A DNA stretch of 64,000 nt from Pedobacter sp. MC2016-05. Its GTDB lineage: Bacteria; Bacteroidota; Bacteroidia; Sphingobacteriales; Sphingobacteriaceae. Under the pieces are notes generated by a model. The model was not told the origin of the DNA. It made no database searches and saw nothing but the letters and a program-made list of their open reading frames with translations. The stretch covers positions 32,723-96,722 of the forward strand of contig NZ_JAPIVT010000021.1 of assembly GCF_026239735.1 (NCBI RefSeq), in the 5' to 3' direction. Below are positions 7,345-15,643 of this stretch, piece after piece. Position 1 is the stretch's first letter, and each line of letters begins with the position of its first letter. A program made the position numbers and the translations under genes.

Positions 7345-7941
7345 GTTTATTTCCTTTTTCGTTAGTTCGTCTAAACTGTCAAATACATATCTTTCATTTG
7401 TCCCAATTCCGTATTCACCAAGTTGAAATTTTTTCAAGCCCAAGTCATTTTCAGCGATAAGAATTTCATCTGTTAAAGGGCAGTTTACTTCTCCATTATT
7501 TACTTCAATTGCTGAACAAATTAAAAAACTATTTTCAGTTCTAAATTCGATTTCTTGTGGAACAAAATATTTTCCCCAATTCGATTTCGTCCAATAAATT
7601 GCGGTATTTGTAATTTGTTGTCCAACAATTTCAGAAGGGTAAACAACAGGTTTCTTATCTTCAACGTTTTCAAAATCAGTGGTTTTCCCAACTAAAATAT
7701 TCAGTCCATTATAATTTTTACCAAAGAATAAGTTACCTAAACAATATGTCTGTCCAGAAATTTTAATTTCGATTGCATTCAAAAGGCTTTTAACGTATGC
7801 GTTTGGCTGTTCATTAAAATCAATGTCATCTTCGTCCAAATAAAAAATAACTCGTTCGATTTTTTGTCCAACTAAAGTCTGGCAAGTCCTAAATAACTTG
7901 TCATATTCATTTGTTTCTTCTGTTGTCCAAGGTTCTGTCAT
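7336..7941 (-). CDS. Hypothetical cassette protein
   Basis: A 201-residue acidic, soluble protein starting at ATG 7941. Visible stretches include VGQKIERVIFYLDEDDIDF, ISGQTYCLGNLFFGKNYNGL and a C-terminal FQLGEYGIGTNERYVFDSL. Family not recognised. The gene is enclosed by complementary core sites: TTAGCTGAT 10 bp before its start and ATCAGCTAA overlapping its stop, which marks it as a complete integron-style cassette. Confidence 0.55.
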   Translation of the reverse strand: MTEPWTTEETNEYDKLFRTCQTLVGQKIERVIFYLDEDDIDFNEQPNAYVKSLLNAIEIKISGQTYCLGNLFFGKNYNGLNILVGKTTDFENVEDKKPVVYPSEIVGQQITNTAIYWTKSNWGKYFVPQEIEFRTENSFLICSAIEVNNGEVNCPLTDEILIAENDLGLKKFQLGEYGIGTNERYVFDSLDELTKKEINIS

Positions 7942-7949
7942 AAAATATC

Positions 7950-8075
7950 AGCTAACATCTATCTTTACGCAATTGCGCAAATCTAAAATATATTCAGTGC
8001 ATAAAACCTCAAAAAAAACATGGCTTTACGAATATCTTATTAAATAAATCAGCTCATACTAAAATTGGAAAAAAT
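7950..8075 (-). repeat. Array head sequence, copy 1; rest of gap empty
   Basis: This copy is alignable with 4586-4720 (see that entry). It ends, in the minus direction, in GATGTTAGCTGAT just before the first cassette gene. The remaining bases up to the peptidase gene at 8383 contain no gene, hairpin or repeat that I can support. Confidence 0.45.
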
Positions 8076-8382
8076 GATAAGAGCGTTCAGATATAATTTA
8101 ATTCTACTAAAATAGAGAATATTTGCACGATCGCAATAGGGGGAAACCATAAATCGTTTCGCATCTGGAGCCTTAATATTTTACTGTTCTCGCCATCTAG
8201 CCCCGATAGTAATGATTAAGTTTTGATTTGTAATTACTTTCCTATCGCCAGCTTATCGATGTTTAAAACTTAAGATGGATAGCGGGAAGCTAAATCAAAA
8301 AAATGCTTCTGTTGGTGCGCTCCAGATCCTTAAAACATCGAATCGCTATTTTTTCTTAAATTACCAGCTTAAAATATTTTCA

Positions 8383-10035
8383 ATGAACAAAATCTTATTT
8401 TACGGGGTGGCAATTGCCTTGTTTGCTCACTCCTGCAAGCAGGCAAAAGAAAATAGTATTAGCAACGGCCCAGATTCGCTGGCCATCAAAGCCATCAACG
8501 ATTCGAGCTTAACTCATTATTTATCAGCAATTGCTGCAGACAGCCTGGAAGGGAGAAAACCCTTTACCAGTGGCGAAACTAAGACCATTAATTATTTGAA
8601 ACTGGAATTTGAAAAATTAGGTTTACAACCCGGCAATGGCGATAGCTTTTTTCAGGAAGTGCCTATGGTGGAGATTAAATCCGTACCTGAAAGTAAGATG
8701 GTAATTCAAGGGAAATCAGGGAGTTTAATTCTGGATTATTTAACGGATTTCGTTGCAGGATCACGCCGTGTACAAGATGAAGTGAACATAAAAAATTCGC
8801 CTTTGGTTTTTGCTGGTTATGGCATTGTAGCTCCAGAATACGGCTGGGATGATTATAAAAATTTGGATGTGAAAGGTAAAACGGTTGTGGTTATGATCAA
8901 CGATCCGGGCTTTTCGGATTCGACTTTGTTTAAAGGTAAAAACATGACTTACTACGGTCGCTGGACTTATAAATTCGAGGAAGCCTCGAGGCAGGGTGCT
9001 GCGGCAGTTTTAATTATTCATGATACTGAACCTGCAGCTTACCCTTGGACAGTGGTGCGCAGTGGCTGGTCGAAATCGAAACTGAATTTGCAATCGGTAG
9101 ATAACGGCATGAATAGAACGGTTATTGAGGGTTGGATTTCTTTAGATAAGGCCAAGGCACTTTTCAAAATGGCTGGTCAGAGTGATGCCTTATTTTCGGC
9201 TGCCAGGAACAAAAATTTTAAGGCGGTAGATTTAAATGCAACCACTTCCTTAGTCGTAAAGAATACGATCAAAAAGTCGGTTACTTATAACGTTTTGGCA
9301 AAAATACCGGGCACTACCCGAAAAAATGAGGCTATTATTTATTCAGCTCACTGGGATCATTTAGGCATTGGTGAGAAGATTCAGGGAGACTCCATTTATA
9401 ATGGTGCAGTTGATAATGCAACTGGTATAGCGTCATTGTTCGAACTCGCTTCGGCATTTAAGAAGTTGCCAAAAGCACCAAACAGAACTATTTTGTTCAT
9501 CTCCTACACCGCGGAAGAGCAAGGTTTACTGGGATCAGAATACTATTCCAAACATCCTTCTTTTCCTCTAGATAAAACGGTTGCCAATATCAATATGGAT
9601 ATGATGGGGATTGCTGGCAAAACCAAAGACATTGTGGTTTATGGCTTCGGTCAGTCTGAGTTAGAAGATTACGCCTCTGCTTCAGCTAAAAAGCAGGGTA
9701 GGGTTGTGGTTCCAGATCCGGTTCCTTCTTCTGGTTTATACTACCGCTCTGATCATTTTAACTTAGCGAAAGTTGGTGTACCATCGCTATTTACAGGTTC
9801 TGGAGTTGATAATATAAAGAATGGCCGGGAGTGGGGTTTAAAACAAGTATCTGATTTTACCAAATTCAGATATCATTCACCGCAAGATAATTTTGATGCA
9901 AAAACCTGGGATTTATCAGGAATTGTAGAAGACGTGAGATTGGTTTTTGATATGGGTTACCGTTTAAGTAATGAAGATGTTTATCCGAAGTGGAAAGATG
10001 GATCGGAATTTAAAGCGATAAGAGAAAAGAAATAA
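8383..10035 (+). CDS. M28-family zinc peptidase, lipoprotein
   Basis: The start is placed at ATG 8383 because it gives a lipoprotein signal (MNKILFYGVAIALFAHSC). The 550-residue protein has a protease-associated (PA) type domain in the middle and a C-terminal M28 aminopeptidase domain. Metal and catalytic residues are visible: SAHWDHLG, DNATG, TAEEQGLLGSEYY, NMDMMG and RSDHFNLAKVGVP. M28 enzymes with this layout remove N-terminal amino acids outside the cytoplasm; the lipid anchor suggests a periplasmic or surface location. It is a single-gene unit closed by the terminator at 10146. Confidence 0.9.
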   Translation: MNKILFYGVAIALFAHSCKQAKENSISNGPDSLAIKAINDSSLTHYLSAIAADSLEGRKPFTSGETKTINYLKLEFEKLGLQPGNGDSFFQEVPMVEIKSVPESKMVIQGKSGSLILDYLTDFVAGSRRVQDEVNIKNSPLVFAGYGIVAPEYGWDDYKNLDVKGKTVVVMINDPGFSDSTLFKGKNMTYYGRWTYKFEEASRQGAAAVLIIHDTEPAAYPWTVVRSGWSKSKLNLQSVDNGMNRTVIEGWISLDKAKALFKMAGQSDALFSAARNKNFKAVDLNATTSLVVKNTIKKSVTYNVLAKIPGTTRKNEAIIYSAHWDHLGIGEKIQGDSIYNGAVDNATGIASLFELASAFKKLPKAPNRTILFISYTAEEQGLLGSEYYSKHPSFPLDKTVANINMDMMGIAGKTKDIVVYGFGQSELEDYASASAKKQGRVVVPDPVPSSGLYYRSDHFNLAKVGVPSLFTGSGVDNIKNGREWGLKQVSDFTKFRYHSPQDNFDAKTWDLSGIVEDVRLVFDMGYRLSNEDVYPKWKDGSEFKAIREKK

Positions 10036-10145
10036 GAATCAGCAGTTCATTGATTTTTTTTCACCCGTTCCTCTTCCTGAATTTATTTAAGGGTGTTACT
10101 CATTTTTTAAAGATTTCTCCACTTCGGTCGAAATGACGAAAGCAA

Positions 10146-10184
10146 AAAAAAGGCCTCAGAATCTGCGAACCTGAGGCCTTTTTT
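10146..10184. terminator. Bidirectional terminator
   Basis: The stem AAAAAAGGCCTCAG / CTGAGGCCTTTTTT has an 11-base loop and runs of A on one side and T on the other. It lies between the convergent genes at 8383 and 10202 and can serve both. Confidence 0.85.
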
Positions 10185-10201
10185 AAAACAAAACGTTCCG
10201 A

Positions 10202-10804
10202 TTAAAAGTGGAACTGAACGCCCAATTTTGGAGCGAAAGTATTTGCTTCTAAACCGAATGAGTTTGAGGAAACTTCACCACCTGTGATCTCATTTTTAAC
10301 ATTTAGGTTATTGTACCCTAAACCGTTAACTGATACTTCGATACCAATTCTTTTGGTAGGGAAAAAAGCAAAACCAGGTGCAATGTTTACACCAATGCTG
10401 GTTGTAGAGGCTACTCTAGCACCAGTATCGCCATTGTCGTTCACTATTTTATTGTTTCCAAACGCCATCGGAACTGATAATTGTCCGAAGAATTTAAATT
10501 GTTCTGATAAACCAACATAGTAACGGCCAAAAGGTGCTACTACGAATGCCTGGTTTAAGCTATTTTCACTTACTTGTTTGTTGTAATTGTAACCTACGCC
10601 GGTACCAATTGCGAAATTATTGTCAACAAAATAACCAACACTTGGTACTACGCTGAAGCTAACATCAGATTTTGCCGCCCCTTCTACTTTTGTAGAATTG
10701 AAGCCCACATTACCACCTAAAATTACTTTTCCTTTTTCTGTTTGTGCATTTGCTCCATACACTAAACCTGCAACTGCTACTACTGATAATAATAGTTTTT
10801 TCAT
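10202..10804 (-). CDS. Outer-membrane beta-barrel protein, paralogue 1
   Basis: A 200-residue protein with a Sec signal peptide (KKLLLSVVAVAGLVYGANAQ) and alternating hydrophobic residues throughout. It ends in LGVQFHF, the terminal Phe typical of proteins inserted by the BAM machinery. Size and pattern fit a small 8-strand barrel. Related genes lie at 13312 and 15644, with similar starts (QTEKGKVILGG, QTDKGNTMIGG, QTEKGSGFAGI) and ends, so this is a locally expanded family. Function within the outer membrane is unknown. Confidence 0.82.
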   Translation of the reverse strand: MKKLLLSVVAVAGLVYGANAQTEKGKVILGGNVGFNSTKVEGAAKSDVSFSVVPSVGYFVDNNFAIGTGVGYNYNKQVSENSLNQAFVVAPFGRYYVGLSEQFKFFGQLSVPMAFGNNKIVNDNGDTGARVASTTSIGVNIAPGFAFFPTKRIGIEVSVNGLGYNNLNVKNEITGGEVSSNSFGLEANTFAPKLGVQFHF

Positions 10805-11411
10805 CTTTTTTTATTATTTTTTTATTTAAAAAAAACAGTCAGTTTTACTTTTTTAATTTCTGACTATATTTGGTTAAAAGTCAATGTCAGTGCCAAAAAA
10901 TACTGTCAGCGTCACTAAAAAATAAGTTTTTAGCCAATCGCCTAATAGCGAATTAGATATAAAATGGAGGTTATTTCTTTATTATTTTTGTGTGACTAAA
11001 ACTTAATCGAGTGATTAATTTTTTATAGGTGCCAAATTGACAAATTAGTTTTATTTTCGATTCATGTCAGCTTTTTTCGGAAGCTTTGACATCTTTTAGG
11101 AATATCACTGAAAGGAATTTTTCAGTTGTAGTGGAGGATATTAAAGCTGAGCCTTCAATATGATTTAAGATTTGCAGTCGTGCTGCGGGTTCATTTAATG
11201 AAACATAAAATCACAACTGTGAGAAGCAATTTCTGTTTACTTACAAAGTGAGAAGGCTGTATCATAATGACCATTTTTCCCAAATGCTGTCCTGTGAAGC
11301 CTGTCGAAACACCCGATCTATAATTAACCAGATCTTTCAACAAGCTACGCAACCTCAACGGATAATAATCATCATTTCAAGCGAAGAGCCTGTAATCTTT
11401 TGTAGAATCTC
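10805..11411. other. Gene-free region, 607 bp
   Basis: AT-rich. The part next to 10805 should hold the promoter of the beta-barrel gene, but no convincing TAnnTTTG box was found. Short repeats of CTGTCAG / CTGTCAGCGTCACT occur near 10840-10915. CTGTATCATAATGACC at 11258 matches one end of the MITE-like repeat seen at 14996 and 38065, and CCTGTCGAAAC follows. No ORF or RNA gene is supported. Confidence 0.5.
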
Positions 11412-11969
11412 TTAAACCTTACAGGCGACAATCAAGTTCTCAATCTTTCTCTTGATCAAACTGATGGTTTTCTCATCTGTTAAATTTCCTTCTTCATCAA
11501 ATTTATCTTGTGCTTGCGCAATTAAAACTTCCGGCTGCAAAACGGGGTTCATATTCAAAAAAGTAAAAATTGGAAGAAATGCAGTTTGCATTCTAACTGT
11601 ACCCCACATGCCTTGAGTAGCACCTAGTAGCGCAACGGGTTTGTGCATTAATGGCGCATCTTTTCCTCTACTGGCCCAATCAATTGCATTTTTCAAACCT
11701 CCGGGAACAGAATAATTGTACTCTGGGGAGGCAATAATAAAAGCATCTGCCTGAGCCAAAGCTTCTCTAAATTTGACTACGTTTGATGGTCTTTCTGGCA
11801 TTTCAGGTGTATCGTAATCAGCGTTATAAACCGGAACATCATCATAAGAAACGATTTCAAATTCTGTACCCTCTGGTACTAACGTTCCAGCAAATTTAAG
11901 CAACATAGCGTTGTAAGAGCCTTTTCTAAGGCTTCCACAAAGGCCCACAATTTTTCTGTTTTTTTCCAT
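11412..11969 (-). CDS. NADPH-dependent FMN reductase
   Basis: A 185-residue flavodoxin-like protein. The FMN-phosphate loop is GLCGSLRKGSYNAMLLKFA at the N-terminus; the second signature ASPEYNYSVPGGLKNAIDWA and a GATQGMWGTVRMQ segment are typical of the SsuE/ChrR/azoreductase-like group. Such enzymes reduce FMN, quinones or azo compounds with NAD(P)H in the cytosol. It is divergent from the exporter gene at 12076. The exact substrate cannot be told from sequence. Confidence 0.88.
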   Translation of the reverse strand: MEKNRKIVGLCGSLRKGSYNAMLLKFAGTLVPEGTEFEIVSYDDVPVYNADYDTPEMPERPSNVVKFREALAQADAFIIASPEYNYSVPGGLKNAIDWASRGKDAPLMHKPVALLGATQGMWGTVRMQTAFLPIFTFLNMNPVLQPEVLIAQAQDKFDEEGNLTDEKTISLIKRKIENLIVACKV

Positions 11970-12046
11970 AAGGATTAAACCACATCTCGGTAAAAATGTT
12001 TGAGAGTCACGCTGTAGCGCTTAATTAAGTTAGAAATTTTTATCAC

Positions 12047-12054
12047 TACTTTTG
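12047..12054 (+). promoter_or_regulatory. Putative -7 box of the Fsr-like exporter gene
   Basis: TACTTTTG matches the Bacteroidetes -7 consensus TAnnTTTG and sits 22 bp ahead of ATG 12076, supporting that start over the in-frame TTG 12052, which overlaps the box. No clear -33 TTG was found. Confidence 0.4.
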
Positions 12055-12075
12055 ACATCGTATTTATTTCCTTTT

Positions 12076-13278
12076 ATGAACGAGCAGAATCCTTCAAAAG
12101 CCATTATCGAAAAAACAGTATTCCCGATATTGTTTGCCTTAAGTTTTTCACATTTATTAAATGATACGATTCAATCCCTTATTCCGGCGATTTATCCTAT
12201 CATTAAAACAAATTACAAACTCAATTTCTCTCAAATTGGCTTAATTACGCTAACCTTCCAGCTGGCCGCCTCTTTATTGCAACCATTTGTAGGGATGTAT
12301 ACTGATAAAAGACCGCAACCATATTCACTAGCGGTCGGCATGGGTTTCACTTTAATCGGCTTAATTACCTTGTCGCAATCCACCCATTTTTACACCATGT
12401 TAATTTCGGTGGCGCTAATCGGTGTCGGCTCATCTATATTTCACCCTGAAGCATCCCGAATGGCGCATGCTGCATCTGGAGGGAAAAGAGGCTTGGCACA
12501 ATCGGTTTTCCAATTGGGTGGAAATGCAGGGAGCTCTTTAGGGCCGCTTTTAGCTGCTTGGATTATTGTACCCTATGGCCAATTTAGTGTGGTTTGGTTT
12601 TCTATCATCGCATTATTGGCCATTGTGATTTTGAGTTATGTAGGTAATTGGTACAAAGATTTTGTCCTTTCCAGAAGCAAAAAAGCTGCTGCTGCTACTG
12701 TCGCCAATCAATTCTCGAGAACTAAAATTGTTTTTTCGGTAGTTATTCTGTTGTTGCTTATTTTTTCGAAATATTTCTACATGGCCAGTCTAACCAGCTA
12801 TTTTACTTTTTACCTCATCAATAAATTTGACGTTTCTGTACAAACCTCGCAGATTTACTTATTTGTATTTCTATTTTCGGTAGCTGCGGGAACGTTATTA
12901 GGTGGTCCAATTGGCGATAAAATTGGGCGTAAATATGTGATTTGGGCTTCAATTTTAGGCACAGCACCATTTGCATTATTGCTACCTCATGCCAATTTAT
13001 TTTGGATAGGTATTTTAATCGTTCCTATCGGGATGATTTTGGCTTCGGCCTTTTCTGCCATCCTGGTTTATGCACAAGAATTGATTCCTGGGAAGGTTGG
13101 CTTAGTAGCTGGATTGTTTTTCGGTTTTGCTTTTGGAATGGGAGGGATAGGCTCTGCACTTTTAGGTAAACTTGCAGATGCTACCAGTATTGAACATGTT
13201 TTTAATATCTGTGCCTTTTTGCCTCTGATAGGATTACTAACCGGATTTTTGCCAAATATTGAAAGCAATAAAAAATAA
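12076..13278 (+). CDS. MFS exporter, fosmidomycin-resistance (Fsr) type
   Basis: A 400-residue protein with twelve hydrophobic segments. The N-terminal half matches the Fsr group closely in style: SFSHLLNDTIQSLIPAIYPI, QIGLITLTFQLAASLLQP and GMYTDKRPQP. The MFS loop motif GDKIGRKYV occurs between segments 8 and 9. Fsr proteins export fosmidomycin and perhaps other small molecules by proton antiport; the natural substrate here is unknown. The gene stands alone, followed by a hairpin terminator at 13282. Confidence 0.85.
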   Translation: MNEQNPSKAIIEKTVFPILFALSFSHLLNDTIQSLIPAIYPIIKTNYKLNFSQIGLITLTFQLAASLLQPFVGMYTDKRPQPYSLAVGMGFTLIGLITLSQSTHFYTMLISVALIGVGSSIFHPEASRMAHAASGGKRGLAQSVFQLGGNAGSSLGPLLAAWIIVPYGQFSVVWFSIIALLAIVILSYVGNWYKDFVLSRSKKAAAATVANQFSRTKIVFSVVILLLLIFSKYFYMASLTSYFTFYLINKFDVSVQTSQIYLFVFLFSVAAGTLLGGPIGDKIGRKYVIWASILGTAPFALLLPHANLFWIGILIVPIGMILASAFSAILVYAQELIPGKVGLVAGLFFGFAFGMGGIGSALLGKLADATSIEHVFNICAFLPLIGLLTGFLPNIESNKK

Positions 13279-13281
13279 TAA

Positions 13282-13305
13282 ATCCCGCCGTTATCCAGGC
13301 GGGAT
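13282..13305. terminator. Terminator between exporter and beta-barrel gene
   Basis: The stem ATCCCGCC / GGCGGGAT with an 8-base loop lies just after the stop at 13278 and just before the convergent gene at 13312. A/T-rich flanks on both sides allow action in either direction. Confidence 0.7.
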
Positions 13306-13311
13306 AAATTT

Positions 13312-13992
13312 CTAAAAATGGAAATTGAAACCTAAATTAGGTAAAAATGTATTTAAGCCAAAAGTGAAACTATTGCTTTTATAAGCGGTTACGTTTTGAT
13401 TATCATCATCGCCCTTACTGTTTTGTTTGCTGTACGCAAGCAGCGGAAAAGAGAACTCAACTGCCCATTTCTTCGCTGGAAAAAACGCGAAACCAGGGTT
13501 AATTGAAGCGTTGTAGGTTGTCGATTTGGATACTACACTTTGATAATCGAAGTTGCCGGTTCCGCTAAGTGATTGGTTAATTTTTCCAAATGCAACATCG
13601 AAATTAGCCTGGCCAAAAAATTTGAATTTATCTGTAATATCTAGATAATATCTCACAAACGGGCCGACATTAAATGACTTATTTCGTTGAATTGAAGTAG
13701 TTACTATTGGCGTATTGCCGATAGTGAAAAATTGATCTGATACATTTTTTGTTTCATTGTAGCCAATGCCTAAACCAATTGCTAGATTTTTGCTAAAGAA
13801 GTGGCCAACCCTTGGCACTACATTGAAAAAAGTAGATTCGCTAGCGCCATAATTTGTCGTATTGGCTGGTTTCAGCTCATTTTTACCATACCCGATTGAT
13901 CCACCAATCATCGTGTTGCCCTTATCGGTTTGAGCATTCGAAATAAATGCAGCAGTACATAATACTGCTACTAATAATAGTTGTTTTTTCAT
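13312..13992 (-). CDS. Outer-membrane beta-barrel protein, paralogue 2
   Basis: 226 residues with a signal peptide (LLLVAVLCTAAFISNAQ) and a C-terminal LGFNFHF. Shared blocks with the neighbours are GNTMIGGSIGYGKNE, VGHFFSKNLAIGLGIGYNET, RYYLDITDKFKFFGQANFDV and NPGFAFFPAKKWAVEFS. It differs from the 200-residue paralogue mainly in longer loops. Function is unknown; the shared architecture suggests a small porin-like or structural barrel. Confidence 0.82.
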   Translation of the reverse strand: MKKQLLLVAVLCTAAFISNAQTDKGNTMIGGSIGYGKNELKPANTTNYGASESTFFNVVPRVGHFFSKNLAIGLGIGYNETKNVSDQFFTIGNTPIVTTSIQRNKSFNVGPFVRYYLDITDKFKFFGQANFDVAFGKINQSLSGTGNFDYQSVVSKSTTYNASINPGFAFFPAKKWAVEFSFPLLAYSKQNSKGDDDNQNVTAYKSNSFTFGLNTFLPNLGFNFHF

Positions 13993-14161
13993 TCTATGTG
14001 TTTATATTTTGGCGCAATTATAACACAAAAAAAAACAAGAACTAGCTTTTTAGGTGGTTTTAGTGAAATGTTTAATTTTGGGGAAATGAAAAAGCATCGG
14101 CTCAAATGCCAATGCTTTTAAATGGTTGAATTTTAACTGAAAACTGCGATTTGTTAGGATA

Positions 14162-14678
14162 CTATTTTCCTAAATCGAATGCAACGCCAATGTTAAAAGA
14201 GAATTGATTGTTCAATCGCTCATAGCCGATTGCATCATCATTATATTTTGCAATCGGAAATTGCGCTTCTGTAAAAAGCCCGAAGCCTTTATCAAAGAAA
14301 ACTCTTCCGCCAACATGAGCGCCAAAGTTTTTTAGGCCCAGATTTAATCCAGGGTATAAGTCTACATTAGCGGGCAAGCCAATCACACTTCCTAAATTTG
14401 CGTTAAATCTGGCTTTAAGATCAAAACGGTCGCCGAAGCCTGGTTTTTCTATCCCATCAAAAGATTTTACGCCAAGTAAATAGCCGGCCTGTGCGCCGAT
14501 GGAGAAGCTTTGGCCTAAGCCATAATCAAGCGTAGTCACAATTCCGGTACCCCATTTTTGGAGACTTGCACCAACCTGAAATCTTAAATCGTCTTTGCCT
14601 TTGTAGGCATCACTTTGTGCATTTGCCTGTGTGCAAGCAATAAACCAGTAAAAATAAGCAAGTAATAATTCTTTTCAT
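14162..14678 (-). pseudogene. Beta-barrel/porin-like gene with a frame change in the signal peptide
   Basis: The signal peptide begins at ATG 14678 (KRIITCLFLL) but that frame stops early. Shifted by one base within about 14640-14660 it becomes IACTQANAQSDAYKGKDDLR then FQVGASLQKWGTGIVTTLDY, continuing without a break through GQSFSIGAQAGYLLG to a stop at 14162 (GVAFDLGK). The domain itself is intact; only the reading frame of the signal peptide is displaced. A lost base (real or sequencing) is the likely cause. Confidence 0.65.
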
Positions 14679-14995
14679 TTTAAACAATTGATTTTATGGG
14701 TAATTAATAAATTCTGGTCTTCATTCTCTGCCTGTATTCCAGAAACTAGCTTAGTGCGTCTGTTGGAAAATAATTTATCCCGATAGGAGATAACCGTTTA
14801 CAAAGAAAAATTTAAATTTAATGCAGCTTTAATAAAGCTGGTATTACAGGATGTAATTGCTATAAGGATATTTAGCAAGCCGATTTGGCGATGGAAATAT
14901 ATAAGAAAAGATTTTTAAGGAAATTATAACGGAATAAATTCTGTCGGCTTATGGTTTAAATGGGTTTTCAGTGTATATTAAATAAAAAAGAGGAA

Positions 14996-15111
14996 TGTAT
15001 CATATATATTAAATGATAACCCGAACCTATCGTCCGACTTGCTCTAAAGCCTTGTAGCCGTTTTGAAAGGCTCAACGCGACAACGTTCGGGGGATATTGA
15101 TTTATGATACA
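14996..15111. repeat. MITE-like repeat, copy A (TGTATCATA ends)
   Basis: A 116-bp unit bounded by TGTATCATA (14996-15004) and TATGATACA (15103-15111), with ATTGATTTATGATACA at one side exactly as in the copy at 38065-38185. It has no coding capacity. The rest of the gene-free stretch 14679-15135 holds nothing else that I can name. Confidence 0.6.
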
Positions 15112-15135
15112 TCCTATAAACTTCTAAATCTTAAA

Positions 15136-15633
15136 TTATTGGCGATTTAACCGTTCAATTAAATAGTAATTGTCTAATGCATCTTCAGAATCCAGATCGT
15201 CACCTTCATTCTGAATAGATTTTACCTTGCCATCACTTTTTGGAGAATTAGTAAAATTGTATTCGAATTTAATGGAACCGATGGATTTTATTTTACCGGT
15301 GATTCCGGGCAAGGCAGATAAATAATATTCTACATTTTTATTGCCAATAGATTTTATTTTACCATTAAACTCTGGTATGGCACTGAGGTAATATTCTACT
15401 GAAATATTTCCAATGGCTTTAACTTTTCCATTAAATTCAGAAAGTGCACTCAGATAATATTCAATCTGTACATCATCAATGGATTTAATTTTTCCATCAA
15501 ATTCAGATAGTGCACTACTGTAATAATCTATTTTCCCACGGAATCTTTGTGCATTTGCCTGCATAGTAATGACTAGCAGAATAACTACAACGGAACTTCT
15601 TAAGCCCATAACTTGGTTTAGCAAATTTTTCAT
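15136..15633 (-). CDS. Secreted protein with five 22-residue repeats
   Basis: 165 residues: a signal peptide (SVVVILLVITMQANAQ), then five tandem 22-residue repeats of the type YYLSALSEFNGKVKAIGNIS plus two residues, and an acidic tail. Each repeat has aromatic pairs, a central GK and an SIG turn, predicted to form a beta-hairpin or solenoid. The last unit is diverged (YNFTNSPKSDGKVKSI). It starts 11 bp after the beta-barrel gene at 15644 and may be co-transcribed with it. I know no family name; a periplasmic or surface role is inferred. Confidence 0.7.
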   Translation of the reverse strand: MKNLLNQVMGLRSSVVVILLVITMQANAQRFRGKIDYYSSALSEFDGKIKSIDDVQIEYYLSALSEFNGKVKAIGNISVEYYLSAIPEFNGKIKSIGNKNVEYYLSALPGITGKIKSIGSIKFEYNFTNSPKSDGKVKSIQNEGDDLDSEDALDNYYLIERLNRQ

Positions 15634-15643
15634 ATGAGTATGT

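Noticed and set aside
1..8075. Prophage or conjugative island
   Set aside because: No phage structural, replication, integrase or conjugation gene was recognised; the features fit a cassette array with an IS.
15180..15580. Regular 66-bp repeats considered as a CRISPR array
   Set aside because: Repeats are head-to-tail with no spacers, in frame, and encode a 22-residue protein repeat.
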